The notes beneath the pieces were generated by a model. That model had not been told where the DNA came from, ran no database searches, and saw only the letters and a list, made by a program, of their open reading frames with translations. From positions 1-33,731 of the forward strand of contig JAUCBJ010003124.1 of NCBI GenBank assembly GCA_032718475.1: a stretch of DNA of 33,731 nucleotides, given 5' to 3'. This DNA is from Nemertoderma westbladi. Taxonomy: Eukaryota > Xenacoelomorpha > Nemertodermatida > Nemertodermatidae. The position numbers and the translations under genes were made by a program. Positions 1 through 8,352 of this stretch are shown here, in pieces. The number at the start of each line of letters is the position of its first letter. Positions within the stretch are counted from its first letter, which is position 1.

Positions 1-20
1 ACACGATTAATGGATACACA
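1..20 (+). CDS. Possible 3' end of a preceding exon
   Basis: The first 20 bases are followed by a very strong splice-donor match (GTAAGT at 21-26). If this is an exon end it would finish in phase 0, compatible with the kinase exon at 161. Only six codons are visible, so the product cannot be identified and the call rests on the donor alone. Confidence 0.25.
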
Positions 21-160
21 GTAAGTAATGATGACGCATCGCTAATCTATTCTCTCGCAACAATAATTGTTATTGATTCGACTTTCAGTTTGAGAAAGTT
101 ATGCTCCTCCCACACGTATGATGGATAATAATGATGTGCGTCTTGTGTAATTCTTCTTAG

Positions 161-326
161 GATGTTGAAATATCTCAAATTAAAGAGAAACTCGCGGAAT
201 TAAACCTGGATAAACCGGCCTCGAGTTACACTGGTCAGTACGCGGTGCTGGACCTACTGGGGACAGGGTAGTTTCGGTTACGTTTACAGAGTCAGGAAGA
301 AAGGTGTTGTATTCGCTATGAAGGAG
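161..326 (+). pseudogene. Protein-kinase N-lobe exon with a +1 frameshift
   Basis: A pyrimidine-rich acceptor (ttcttcttag) precedes 161 and a GTGAGT donor follows 326. Translation starts D-V-E-I-S-Q-I-K and runs to the kinase strand ending LDLLG. After a one-base shift it continues GSFGYVYRVRKKGVVFAMKE, which is the glycine-rich loop and the VAIK-like lysine (A-M-K) of a protein kinase. Both exon ends are phase 0, yet the exon is 166 bp, one base over a multiple of three; the surplus G is in the G-runs at 259-268, and uncorrected it gives a stop at 268-270. The Gly-loop wording is reminiscent of NEK-family kinases (NEK10-like is a guess). No further kinase exon was recognised on + anywhere downstream, so it may be an orphan remnant or carry a sequencing error. 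Confidence 0.6.
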
Positions 327-694
327 GTGAGTTGTTCAATAATGAAATATATTTACTTTTAGTATTATTTATTTAAATGTCAAATTGGAAACCCACTGAA
401 TGAAAAATAATAAGTGATATAATTATAAAATATAAACTCTTAATAATTGGATTCTTAGAATTGCAAATTTATTTAAATAAAAGTAAATTTAATTAAATCC
501 TCAAAATTAATAATATTAAAATTTATAAATAGCATCGTACTGTAGTTTTAATTTTCCAACCCCGTATTCTGTGAGATGTGATTCTGAACAAATAATCCTA
601 ATCAATATGATTTATGTTCATGAGTTACTGTGAATTAAATCTTACGTACAATATTATACCATGTTATTCTCCCTCCACTCTCCTCTTAAACTTA
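327..694. other. AT-rich intergenic stretch, no gene
   Basis: Contains the intron start after the kinase exon and the presumed 3' UTR of the minus-strand KY gene. AATAAA-type hexamers on the minus strand (tttatt on +, for example near 466-472) could serve as its poly(A) signal. Nothing else is recognisable. Confidence 0.4.
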
Positions 695-2373
695 TCAATC
701 CTCGTCATCCTCAGCTCTGCTCTTACACTCGGCTATGTTCGCTTTCGACCAGACGTAGAAGGTTGCGGCACCGGCACTCACTGTACGGACCGCGTTCAGA
801 TCGAACTCACCGAGTATCGCCTCGGCCCGTAGTGCCGTCGCCAACTTCAACTTGGACACGTCGAACTCGATACAACGGCGTTTTAAACTCTCCTTCCCGA
901 GTTTACCGACCAACGCGAGGATCTCCTGCCAGTCTTCCGTTTGCTTCTCCTTGTGCCCCAGGATCAGAAACGTCGCCACGAACACAGTTTTTACGACGGT
1001 CGGCGGTGAACTGTAACTCTTAATCTCGGCTACGGTCTTCTGGTTGAGTTTCAGAATGGCGTGACGCATCTTCTCGATGTTCCGCAAACCTTCTAGAATT
1101 CGTTCCGCTTTCGCTAACTCCGGTTTCAGTTTATTCTTCATCGCGCTTTTCTTGGTGCTGGCCACCGCGGTCTCCAACCTATTGATGTCCCGAGCGACCA
1201 TCGCTTCTTTTAGTTCGTTTTTTAACTTCAGATAGACCAGGACGTCCTCCGCTTTACCGTAGTCCCCGTCCGTATCCGGATAATTTCCGTCGCGGAACAG
1301 TGTCATCGATTTCTTTAACTCATCTTCGTCGCCTAATCGCAATGCCATCTTCAGTCTTTGCCGAATTCTTTGCTCTTCTTTCGATTGGGCAGCTTCTTTG
1401 GCGAGTCGGAGTTTCTCTTCCGCGTCCATTAGGTCTCCCTTTTTGCTCGCCGACCGAACCATTTCCTCGGCCTTCGCTAACGCCTCGTCGGCATCTCGGG
1501 CCTCGGCTTCCGCCGCCTCTGCCGCTTTAGCAGCCGCCTGACTTTCCTTCTTCCTGTCTTCTTCTTCCTTTAACTGTTGTTTTCTCAACTCCTCCTCATC
1601 TCTCCTCAATCTCTCCTCTTCCGCTTTCCTAAGTTTTTCTTCCTCCTCCAACGAGGGGTAGGCGCCGGCCATCTTCTTCGATTCTTCTTCATCAAGCACC
1701 TTGAAAGTAACCATGATGGTATAATCATCCCCGTCTTTGTCGAAACACGCGGCCACTTGTAAATCCTGTCCACCCCTGCCGGTCTTTACGTCGCCTTCCC
1801 AGGTTCCGTCTTCCGCTTGGTCCAAATGTGTCCACTCCTCGTCGCTCACCACGGACACCTGTGTTGCGCCGGGGATTGCGAAGGCAAACTTCACCAACGA
1901 ATGGCACGGGAGGTTTTCCGTAAGCGGCTCGAGTAAGCGGCATCCCTGGCCCCATTGCGCGTACGTCTTTGGGAAACTCGAGGCAGCTGGGTTATCTTTC
2001 GACGCGTGGATTAAGTAGTTGTAAACGTTGGTGAATTTTCCTCCTTTATTTTTATCTTTGGCGAAGACCCCGAGTTGGTATGAGCCGGATTTAGGGAGGT
2101 GGACGTGGAATGTCGCCGTGTTCTTCGTCGACTCGCCGAATACGAACTGGTTCATCTGTACCCTACCATCCTTGGCCTCCAGAGCGAGCTCGGTAGTCAC
2201 GTCCAACGGCATTTTGTCCATGCTGAACTTGATTTCGAGTTCGCCGGAGTTGGGAGCGTAGATGATGGCGTCTTTGTAGTTGATCGGGTTGAGTCCGAGA
2301 GCGTGACACTGTTTGTTAGCACCGTAACGGCCATTCGGTACTTTTGGGAACCTAAGGTTTATGGTTTCTTTAC
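695..2373 (-). CDS. KY/hillarin-like protein, last exon: KY Ig-like repeat, coiled coil, dynein-MTBD-like C-terminus
   Basis: Acceptor TTTCCAG ends at 2374; the exon starts with the last two bases of a Gly codon whose first base comes from the exon at 2844. The stop is TGA at 697-695. The ATG at 2404 lies in the intron and is not a real start. The exon encodes about 559 residues (298-856 of the assembled protein). First come beta-rich repeats typical of KY-family proteins, with WGQGC and W.HLDQAEDGTWEGD-like blocks. From about residue 538 follows a long Glu/Lys/Arg/Ala coiled coil (LEEEEKLRKAEEERLRRDEE). The last 110 residues or so (genomic 1065-728) contain AEIKSYSSPPTVVKTVF, a later W, FD, then FDLNAVRTVSAGAATFYVW. 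This is the order and spacing of conserved positions in the dynein heavy-chain microtubule-binding domain. The protein then ends in an acidic tail, so there is no returning coiled-coil strand. KY assignment is firm; the dynein-like reading comes from recalled family patterns. Confidence 0.85.
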
Positions 2374-2843
2374 CTGGAAAATAATATATTGTGACATTTG
2401 ACATAGTAATTAGTTATGTAATTGTTATTATTTTGGTAAATTACAAATAAATATTTGTTATTAATTAATTTTTTATTTATATTTGTGTGAATGAAACGCA
2501 TTACGTTAATAATTTTACTAATCTTAATTAATTAGTAATAAATTTTATTAATACATTTTATTCTGTCTTCCCTCAGCTGGCAATTGAGTTGATGCTACGA
2601 AAGGTCACTGTTGTGGTTTAGTTTGTGGTAATACCTATAAGGTATTACCGCGAGTAAAAACCGGTTTTACCTATAAAAAGGGTTTTATACTCAAGTTGCT
2701 AGACTGATAAACATTTAAACTATTACAATTTCATACTAATTCCAACTTAGGAATTTCATTTTAACTTTAAAATTACAAAATGTTGGAAAAACAACATAGT
2801 AGTAAAAAATTTACCCATTAAAATTAAATTATTTCTGAAATAC
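2374..2843 (-). other. Intron of the KY-like gene
   Basis: 470-bp AT-rich intron with donor GGTATTT at 2843 (minus) and acceptor CAG at 2374. It contains an imperfect palindrome around 2625-2650 (GGTAATACCTATAAGGTATTACC-type). No coding potential was seen. Confidence 0.7.
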
Positions 2844-3366
2844 CTTTTTTCGAGGAGGTTGGTTCATATCGTATCAGATAGTCGCATATGTGCGGAAACA
2901 GGTCGGCTTTGGACTCATCGCGCCCGTATATCTCCAAGGCGTACTCCCCGGGCCGTGGCAACGCAGTGCTGAAGATCGCCTCGTTATCGTTAATCCTGTG
3001 TATCACGTGATGCGACAAGGCCTCATCGTCCAACTCGTTATTGTGGAGTTTCGAAACGAATTCCATTCGCGATTTGCACGCGAACTTTATCTCTACTTGT
3101 CCATCTTCCGTGAGTATAACTCCCTGCAGATGGGAAGTGGCCTCCATCTTACTCCGTAGAACGTCTATTCCCGGTCCGTAGCCCTTCTGGGACGATGTTA
3201 CCGGCATCGGGTTTTTGTTCTTGGCGTCCTCGTCGCTGACTATTATATACCCCGCTATCTGCGTCATCGTTGTGTTACCGAGCGGAGGTTTACTCGGATC
3301 CTCTTCGCTAGCAAACATTTCCATTAAATAGATTCCCTTCTCCGGTAGTCGCATCTCGAAACTAAT
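2844..3366 (-). CDS. KY/hillarin-like protein, middle exon
   Basis: Acceptor TTTCTGCAG ends at 3367 and donor AAAAAAG/GTATTT at 2844/2843. The exon starts in phase 0 and ends in phase 1, encoding residues 124-297 plus one base. It begins I-S-F-E-M-R-L-P-E-K-G-I-Y-L-M-E-M-F-A, a hallmark of KY-family Ig-like repeats (FE..LPEKG.Y.LEIFA), and ends with a second block (RPGEYALEIYGRDESKADLF) of the same type. The initiator-like ATG at 3354 is internal. Removing the 470-bp intron joins it in frame to 2373. Confidence 0.88.
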
Positions 3367-4173
3367 CTGCAGAAATATAATAAATGCTTTTATTCAAAAA
3401 TTGAAACATTTCTTTCCTCTGTCAGTTTCAACAGCGTCAAAAGAAGTATAACTGTAGGTCCGCTAACACTTTTTACGTTCAGACTATTACCGGTACATTA
3501 AGAGTGAACCAAAGTACCCGTACCGGTACACAACAGCTAATGTTAAATTTTAGTTTCACATTCATATATACTGTGTTGTTGTACCGGTAACAATCAGCAT
3601 ATCAAACAACAGTATTGGCGATAAACACTGCGGTACCGGTAAAATCAGTATAACCACGTGGAACTCCACTCATCAATCACATCTGCTGTCCCAGCTCCGT
3701 TACAAACATCTACAATAATCATAATGGCAGAAAACTCAACAATTAACATAAACGAGGACGTGTGGAACTTATTATTAATTTAGTTAATTTAATGCAAAGT
3801 TTAATTCTTATCAAATTAAATGTATATATTTATATTACTTTAAATTATATTAAACAATGCCGCATCGGAAAGTCGTAAAGAAGTGTTTCAATTTTTGAAT
3901 AAAGTTACATATATCTCGTTGATAAAAAGTACTTTATAGATATCAACATCATATAAATAGTTATTATTGGAACTTCTGATAGGGGATTTATTATATTGAT
4001 TTAAGTGCTGCCATGCTGTAGTGGGTTAATCTGTTACCTTGAGTGCCCATCTCTCCGGCGCAGTGGCGGTACGGCTAATGTCGCGTTACGGCTAATGTCG
4101 CGTTATGGAGAGTCGCGTTACGGCTAATCTATTGTCTTGGTTTTACATAGGGAATCATTATCAATATTATTCC
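3367..4173 (-). other. KY-gene intron sequence with repeated ACCGGTAC motifs and a short tandem repeat
   Basis: Part of the 3-kb intron between the exons at 3366 and 6355. Four TACCGGTA or near matches lie between 3488 and 3640. At 4068-4140 a 17-bp unit (GCGTTACGGCTAATGTC) is repeated about three times, partly degenerate. No exon was recognised. Confidence 0.5.
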
Positions 4174-4956
4174 ATGGTATTTACGTATACAGATGAGGTC
4201 CGAAAAATGTAATATAATAATGTTTTACAGCATGGTAGTCTCCGGGGGGGGGGGGGGGGGGGGGGGGGATTTTACCATCTTTCATACTGTATGTTCTTCG
4301 ACAACCTCACATTCAATATAATATTGTATTCTATGGTATTCTTAGTCACAGCCTCAAGCACAGATGCAGATTACAGCCAATGAATGGTTTTGTGGAACAT
4401 ATTCCACTACTTCATATCGATGTTGTTCACCAACGCCTTTCTCGCTATATAGACCATATGACGTTGGGGACTGACAAGTGGTGGCCGTCCTTCCAGCCGC
4501 CGAACACCCAGTTTAAAGTCAGCTGCATTGGGAGGGGGTGGTCATCCCGACTGGCATGTTGGTGTAGTGAACCAACCCTTCGCGGCCGAACCATTCCAAC
4601 CCACCCCACCCCCGAACCACCCCTTCGCGGCTGAACCATTACAAACCACCCCACCACCGAACCACCCCTTCGCGGCCGAACCATTCCAACCCACCCCACC
4701 CCCGAACCACCCCTTCGCGGCTGAACCATTACAAACCACCCCACCACCGAACCAAATGCCATACAAGGGCATGACTGGCTAATTCCAGAGCTTTAGTTTT
4801 AGATACTTTTAATTTGATTATTATAATGATAAATTCAAAGTGCAATATTTCGGCAAAATACTGATATACTCTCGACCAATATACCTATGGTACTGTGTAC
4901 TGTGGTACTCAATACAGCAATAATAATACAATAATTAATAAATTACGTTTTTTTAG

Positions 4957-4987
<31 letters not shown>

Positions 4988-5056
4988 TGGATACTCCCAT
5001 GCTGTAAAACATTATTACATTAAATTTTTCGAACCTTTCTCGTACGTAAACACCAT
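4174..5056. mobile_element. MITE-like element with about 70-bp terminal inverted repeats and internal G/C tracts
   Basis: 4174-4243 (ATGGTATTTACGTA... AATGTTTTACAGCATGG) matches the reverse complement of 4988-5056 with a few mismatches. The inner edge of each arm carries a homopolymer: 25 G at 4244-4268 and 27 C at 4961-4987, so the symmetry includes the tracts. No transposase is present, and no target-site duplication could be defined with confidence. The superfamily is unknown. It sits in an intron of the KY gene. Confidence 0.7.
4570..4757. repeat. 45-bp tandem repeat, four copies in A-B-A-B order
   Basis: TTCGCGG recurs at 4579, 4624, 4669 and 4714, spacing 45 bp. Copies 1 and 3 share one variant (GCCGAACCATTCCAACCC) and copies 2 and 4 another (GCTGAACCATTACAAACC), so the unit was duplicated as a 90-bp dimer. 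It lies inside the 4174-5056 element. Open frames exist on both strands because 45 is a multiple of three; they are not considered genes. Confidence 0.85.
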
Positions 5057-5145
5057 AAGCGTAACCTTAAGCGCCCTCCAGAGTATTCAATAGCAACCGT
5101 AAGGTAGCTTACCACCTATAGCAAATCAATCGGAAAGATGCAGGA

Positions 5146-5218
5146 GCCTCCGTGGTGTGTAGTGGTCAGCATACCTGAACGTTTATCGGGAGACGCGGGT
5201 TCGATCCCCGCTGGTGGC
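5146..5218 (+). tRNA. tRNA-like sequence (tRNA pseudogene or SINE head)
   Basis: A full cloverleaf can be drawn: acceptor GCCTCCG/TGGTGGC (one T-T mismatch), D arm GTGT/GCAT, anticodon arm CCTGA/TCGGG with a 7-nt loop ACGTTTA, and T arm GCGGG-TTCGATC-CCCGC. A-box-like (TGTGTAGTGG) and B-box (GGTTCGATCCC) pol III promoters are intact. Position 33 is C instead of the invariant U, so a functional tRNA (anticodon would read GTT) is doubtful. It is flanked by an inverted CTATAGCAAAT / ATTTGCTATAG pair (about 5116 and 5240), suggesting a mobile tRNA-derived unit. Confidence 0.5.
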
Positions 5219-5373
5219 GAATTCATTTTTTCCGTTCCATTTGCTATAGAGTTGGATCATCCTTAGTCCTGTTTAAATTTCTTAATAAAGTTGACTTTTA
5301 TTTTAACACATACGGACTGCAAGTACAAACTGCAATAGTTTTGTTATCTTCTGCAAATTGTTTTCTTTGAATA

Positions 5374-5879
5374 TTACACCATGAACCGTAATATAGTGTC
5401 ACTGATGACACGGACCCCCCCCCCCCCCCCCCAAATTTTTCTACAAATCTTTATCATATTGCTTGAAATTTGAAACACAACTAGTTCAACTCACCGTGGT
5501 TGTTATCATGAAGCCGGAATTTTCGATTTCGCCTTTAAATTTTTTTAATAAGCGTTTTAAAAAAGTGTCTTTTGCGAAATCGCACCCTCCTTACCATCGC
5601 CATTTAAAACTTCATATTAGTCGTAATGTCGTTACGACTAATGTGAAAAATGGCCACGATACGGAGGGTGCGATTTCGCACTTTTTTAAAACGCCTATAA
5701 AAATATTTTTAAGGCAAAATCGAAAATGCCGGCTTCATGATAACAACCACTGTGAGTTGAACTAGTTGTGTTTCAAATTTCAAGCAATATGATAAAGATT
5801 TGAAGAAAAATCTGGGGGGGGGGGGGGTCCGTGTCATCAGTCATCAGGAAATGACACTATATTACGGGTCATGGTGTAA
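5374..5879. mobile_element. 506-bp foldback MITE with TA target duplication
   Basis: Almost the whole element is one inverted repeat centred near 5630 (GTCGTAATG.CGTTACGAC). Ends are TTACACCATGA...TCATGGTGTAA, flanked by TA at 5372-5373 and 5880-5881, which points to Tc1/mariner-type mobilisation. Symmetrical tracts of 18 C (5415-5432) and 14 G (5814-5827) lie about 40-50 bp inside each end. The two open frames overlapping it are artefacts of the palindrome. Confidence 0.85.
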
Positions 5880-5881
5880 TA

Positions 5882-6354
5882 ATGTATTTCTTTTTGGAAT
5901 CTTTATGGAAAATTTTTATAAAAAAAATGAGTATTTCCTAAAATTTGGAACCGACAAACTTTTAGTGCGTGCATACGGTAAATATATAATACTCTATATA
6001 TGAGGTTACAGTCGCACGTTATTCGGACCAAAACAACAAACGAAAATCAGCAGAACAGGTTTGTAGTTTTATATTTGCGAACTATCAGCTGTTATTTGGT
6101 TCGATTTTCCCCTGGAGGGATTAATTGCTCCAAGAATTTTAATTTTTAACATAGATAGATCAACCCTCAAAATATCCATGACTTGGGTTTGTGTGAGATG
6201 TGGGTTGTTTTACCTCTGATATTTTACAATTTTAATGTTGTTTGGGTTGTTCTGGTTCTTCTATCATCACAATATTTTATAATGGACCAATATACGTATC
6301 TAGGACTTACGATGCTTAACGACAACTTGGTCACGATACTATTGCCCCACCTAC
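5882..6354 (-). other. Intron sequence of the KY-like gene
   Basis: AT-rich sequence between the foldback element and the exon at 6355. Neither strand shows conserved coding blocks or repeats. Confidence 0.5.
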
Positions 6355-6723
6355 CTGTTTCTTATCGTACTGCTGTAGACAATAGCGACTAAGATTAACG
6401 TTGCTAGCCGTAGAATCTGTCCTCTGCCCGTCTCCTTTACTTTTGTACAACTTGTACGCGAAACTGACACTCTTTGCTCCATCCATGGGTAACGCGAATG
6501 CTATCATCACCGTACCCTTCTTGGCGTCTATTATCGCTTTGTTATGAGACGCTATCGCCAGCCCGAACTTAAAGAAGGTCGACTTTACGAACGCGAGATC
6601 TTCGAACTCTCCGCGTTGTACCGGTCTGTCTAGCAGTTCCCATTGTTGGTCGTCCGGTAGATGGCTGTATATCATCTTGTCTGGGTCCGCCAAGAAGTAG
6701 AATTCGTCTGTCTCGTATTGAAC
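6355..6723 (-). CDS. KY/hillarin-like protein, first recognised exon
   Basis: Acceptor ATCCACAG ends at 6724; donor CAG/GTAGGT at 6355/6354. The 369-bp exon is phase 0 at both ends and encodes 123 residues starting V-Q-Y-E-T-D-E-F-Y-F-L-A-D-P. The string DEFYFLADPDKMIYSHLPDD closely follows the KY-family segment just after the transglutaminase-like core (FYFLTDP...IY.HFPDD..WQLL). Next come WELLDRPV, FEDLAFVKSTFFKFGL and a repeat ending Y-D-K-K-Q. KY proteins are cytoskeletal or sarcomeric proteins with a degenerate transglutaminase fold. The Cys-His-Asp core that normally precedes this point was not found upstream in the window, so the 5' part is missing, hidden or replaced (see the CAP exon at 9917). 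Confidence 0.88.
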
Positions 6724-7034
6724 CTGTGGATGTAGTTAAGGTCTTTTTTTATAATGGTTCTGAGCTTTTGACTTTACTGCCTTACTCAATGTGAAGTAAT
6801 TATGTTCTTGATTATTTTTTTTTACTTAAGTTGATAGCAGCTCAACTGCAGAAAACAATATTGGATATTGATTTCCGTTTTGGAGTTCCTCTTTCATACA
6901 CTAAAGTTCAATGCTCTTACACTAATAGACTAGAGTACTAGTAATACACTAAATGCTCTTTCCAGAAATGTAAGAAAATTCAGGAAAAAAAATTCATCTT
7001 ATCCCAAACCATAGAAATATATTAGTAAGGGAAT
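6724..7034 (-). other. Intron sequence, no gene seen
   Basis: AT-rich, includes short poly-T; no exon-like block on either strand. Confidence 0.5.
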
Positions 7035-7182
7035 GGATGTCCACCATGCTTATTCGCTCCACGAGGCTGCCAAAGTACAAGATTATGCACTGGATGGTCC
7101 TCACGGCGAAAGCAATGTCCTGCAAAGCGGAGGCGATTTTGTTCTAGTGTCAAGCTTGGGGGAACCAATGAGACACCTCCAA
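7035..7182 (-). pseudogene. Internal fragment of the LINE-type reverse transcriptase found at 25193-26878
   Basis: The minus strand matches 26579-26727 of the RT ORF with only a handful of substitutions (for example GACCATCCAG against GACCAGCCAG, CCTCGTGGAGCG against CCTCATGGAGTG). The matching protein block is the C-terminal PPSLTLEQNRLRFAGHCF region. Homology stops abruptly at both ends, with an AATAATAAT stretch at the 7183 side. It is a short internal piece, neither 5'- nor 3'-anchored. Confidence 0.8.
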
Positions 7183-7729
7183 TTATTATTATTAAAATGG
7201 ATTTACACGATAACGTGACGGGGTCGCCCCCTAGTGATATTACAATGCATAAATTTATCTAAAATATCTTACGGTATTGAATTTATAAAGCAGTTTATGT
7301 TGTACAATATAACACATATTCTAAATCGATTATTTATGTACATTAAAATGTTAAACAAATAAAATGTCAAGCAGTATCTCATTGTATAAATCATACAGTA
7401 AAGTGTATTGGCTATGCAATAAAATTAAGTAAAATTACACGTACAGTAGGCCAATTCAATAAAATTTCATAAAAATAACAGAACAGTAGGCCTTGGCCTA
7501 CTATAAAATTGTGACAACGAGCTTGTATTTAAAATGGCTTAGCTATTTAGTCAACTAAGATTCACAAAAATAACAAACAGTTAATTAGTTAATTAATTAA
7601 AACAAAAAGTTAAAATTATATATTGTACAGTATTTACTTAAAATGATTAATGATTTACATCAAAATAACAACTGATGTAGGTCCACATACCACTTAGGTC
7701 TAAGTAAGGCGTTTGATTATGATTAATGA
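7183..7729. other. AT-rich intronic sequence, no gene seen
   Basis: Contains short ACAGTAGGCC repeats and an imperfect palindrome AGTAGGCCTTGGCCTACT near 7485. No coding block was recognised. Confidence 0.45.
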
Positions 7730-7999
7730 TTATGGGTTGAGTAGGTCATCAAGATTCGTGAGACACAAGTTACAATTCATTTGGACACAATCGCAGTTTA
7801 ATCTCCATGTACAATTTATATCGACGTCATATCGTTTATGGAAGTGTCGCCAGAATAGGTCTAGGAGTCGAGCCTTTAGTCCAACATGATTAAAAAATTC
7901 AGTTCGCGATGGTAACTGATTAGCTAGAAGCGGCGCACGGAACCAAAAATTTTGCTTCGAAATACATTTCCGTGGTTGCGATATATCGAATGTAACGCC
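7730..7999 (-). CDS. Unidentified ORF, possibly the C-terminus of a retrotransposon protein
   Basis: An open frame of about 89 codons on minus, from just after a TAG (which could also be an AG splice acceptor) to a TAA at 7732-7730. It is too short and lacks an ATG near its start. The middle contains SKQNFWFRAPLLANQLPSR and the end contains CTWRLNCDCVQMNC. The RAPLLANQLP block resembles the conserved R-(A/G)-x-x-x-W-N-x-L-P block near the C-terminus of CR1/L2-like LINE proteins, and the Cys cluster is a plausible terminal knuckle. A terminal exon of a host gene is the alternative. Confidence 0.4.
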   Translation of the reverse strand, partial: GVTFDISQPRKCISKQNFWFRAPLLANQLPSRTEFFNHVGLKARLLDLFWRHFHKRYDVDINCTWRLNCDCVQMNCNLCLTNLDDLLNP

Positions 8000-8352
8000 C
8001 TAATCATTAATGTTCAGTATAATGATGACATGACATCATATCAAGATCATGTCATGCCGCTGTCCGACCTGCAATATGAATTTACTAAATTTAAAATAAA
8101 ATTAAGTTTATTTGATTAACTTTAAGAGAGCATTTGCAAACTACAGTAACTACACAAACCTAGAATAAATCATACAGTAGCACCTATGGATATTTGTTAT
8201 TAACTAGACTTTCGCTTAAATAACGATGTGTCTGTAGCCTATAAATTTACCTCGTTTCATTAATAAATCTTCGCTACAATAGGGTTGGTGCGCGAAAAAA
8301 TTGTTGGGCTAGAAACAATTGAATAAGGAAACTTTCTAGCGTAATATCTCAG
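8000..8352. other. Intronic sequence before the satellite, no gene seen
   Basis: AT-rich; a GATGACATGACATCATATCAAGATCATG stretch near 8024-8052 is rich in short ATGACAT direct and inverted repeats. Nothing coding was recognised. Confidence 0.4.

Noticed and set aside
2374-2404. ATG at 2404 as the start of the KY-like protein
   Set aside because: It is in the intron; a good acceptor at 2374 and phase match to 2844 show that the exon starts at 2373.
4445-4782. Overlapping Gly/Trp- and Pro-rich frames on both strands
   Set aside because: They arise from 45-bp tandem repeats inside a MITE.
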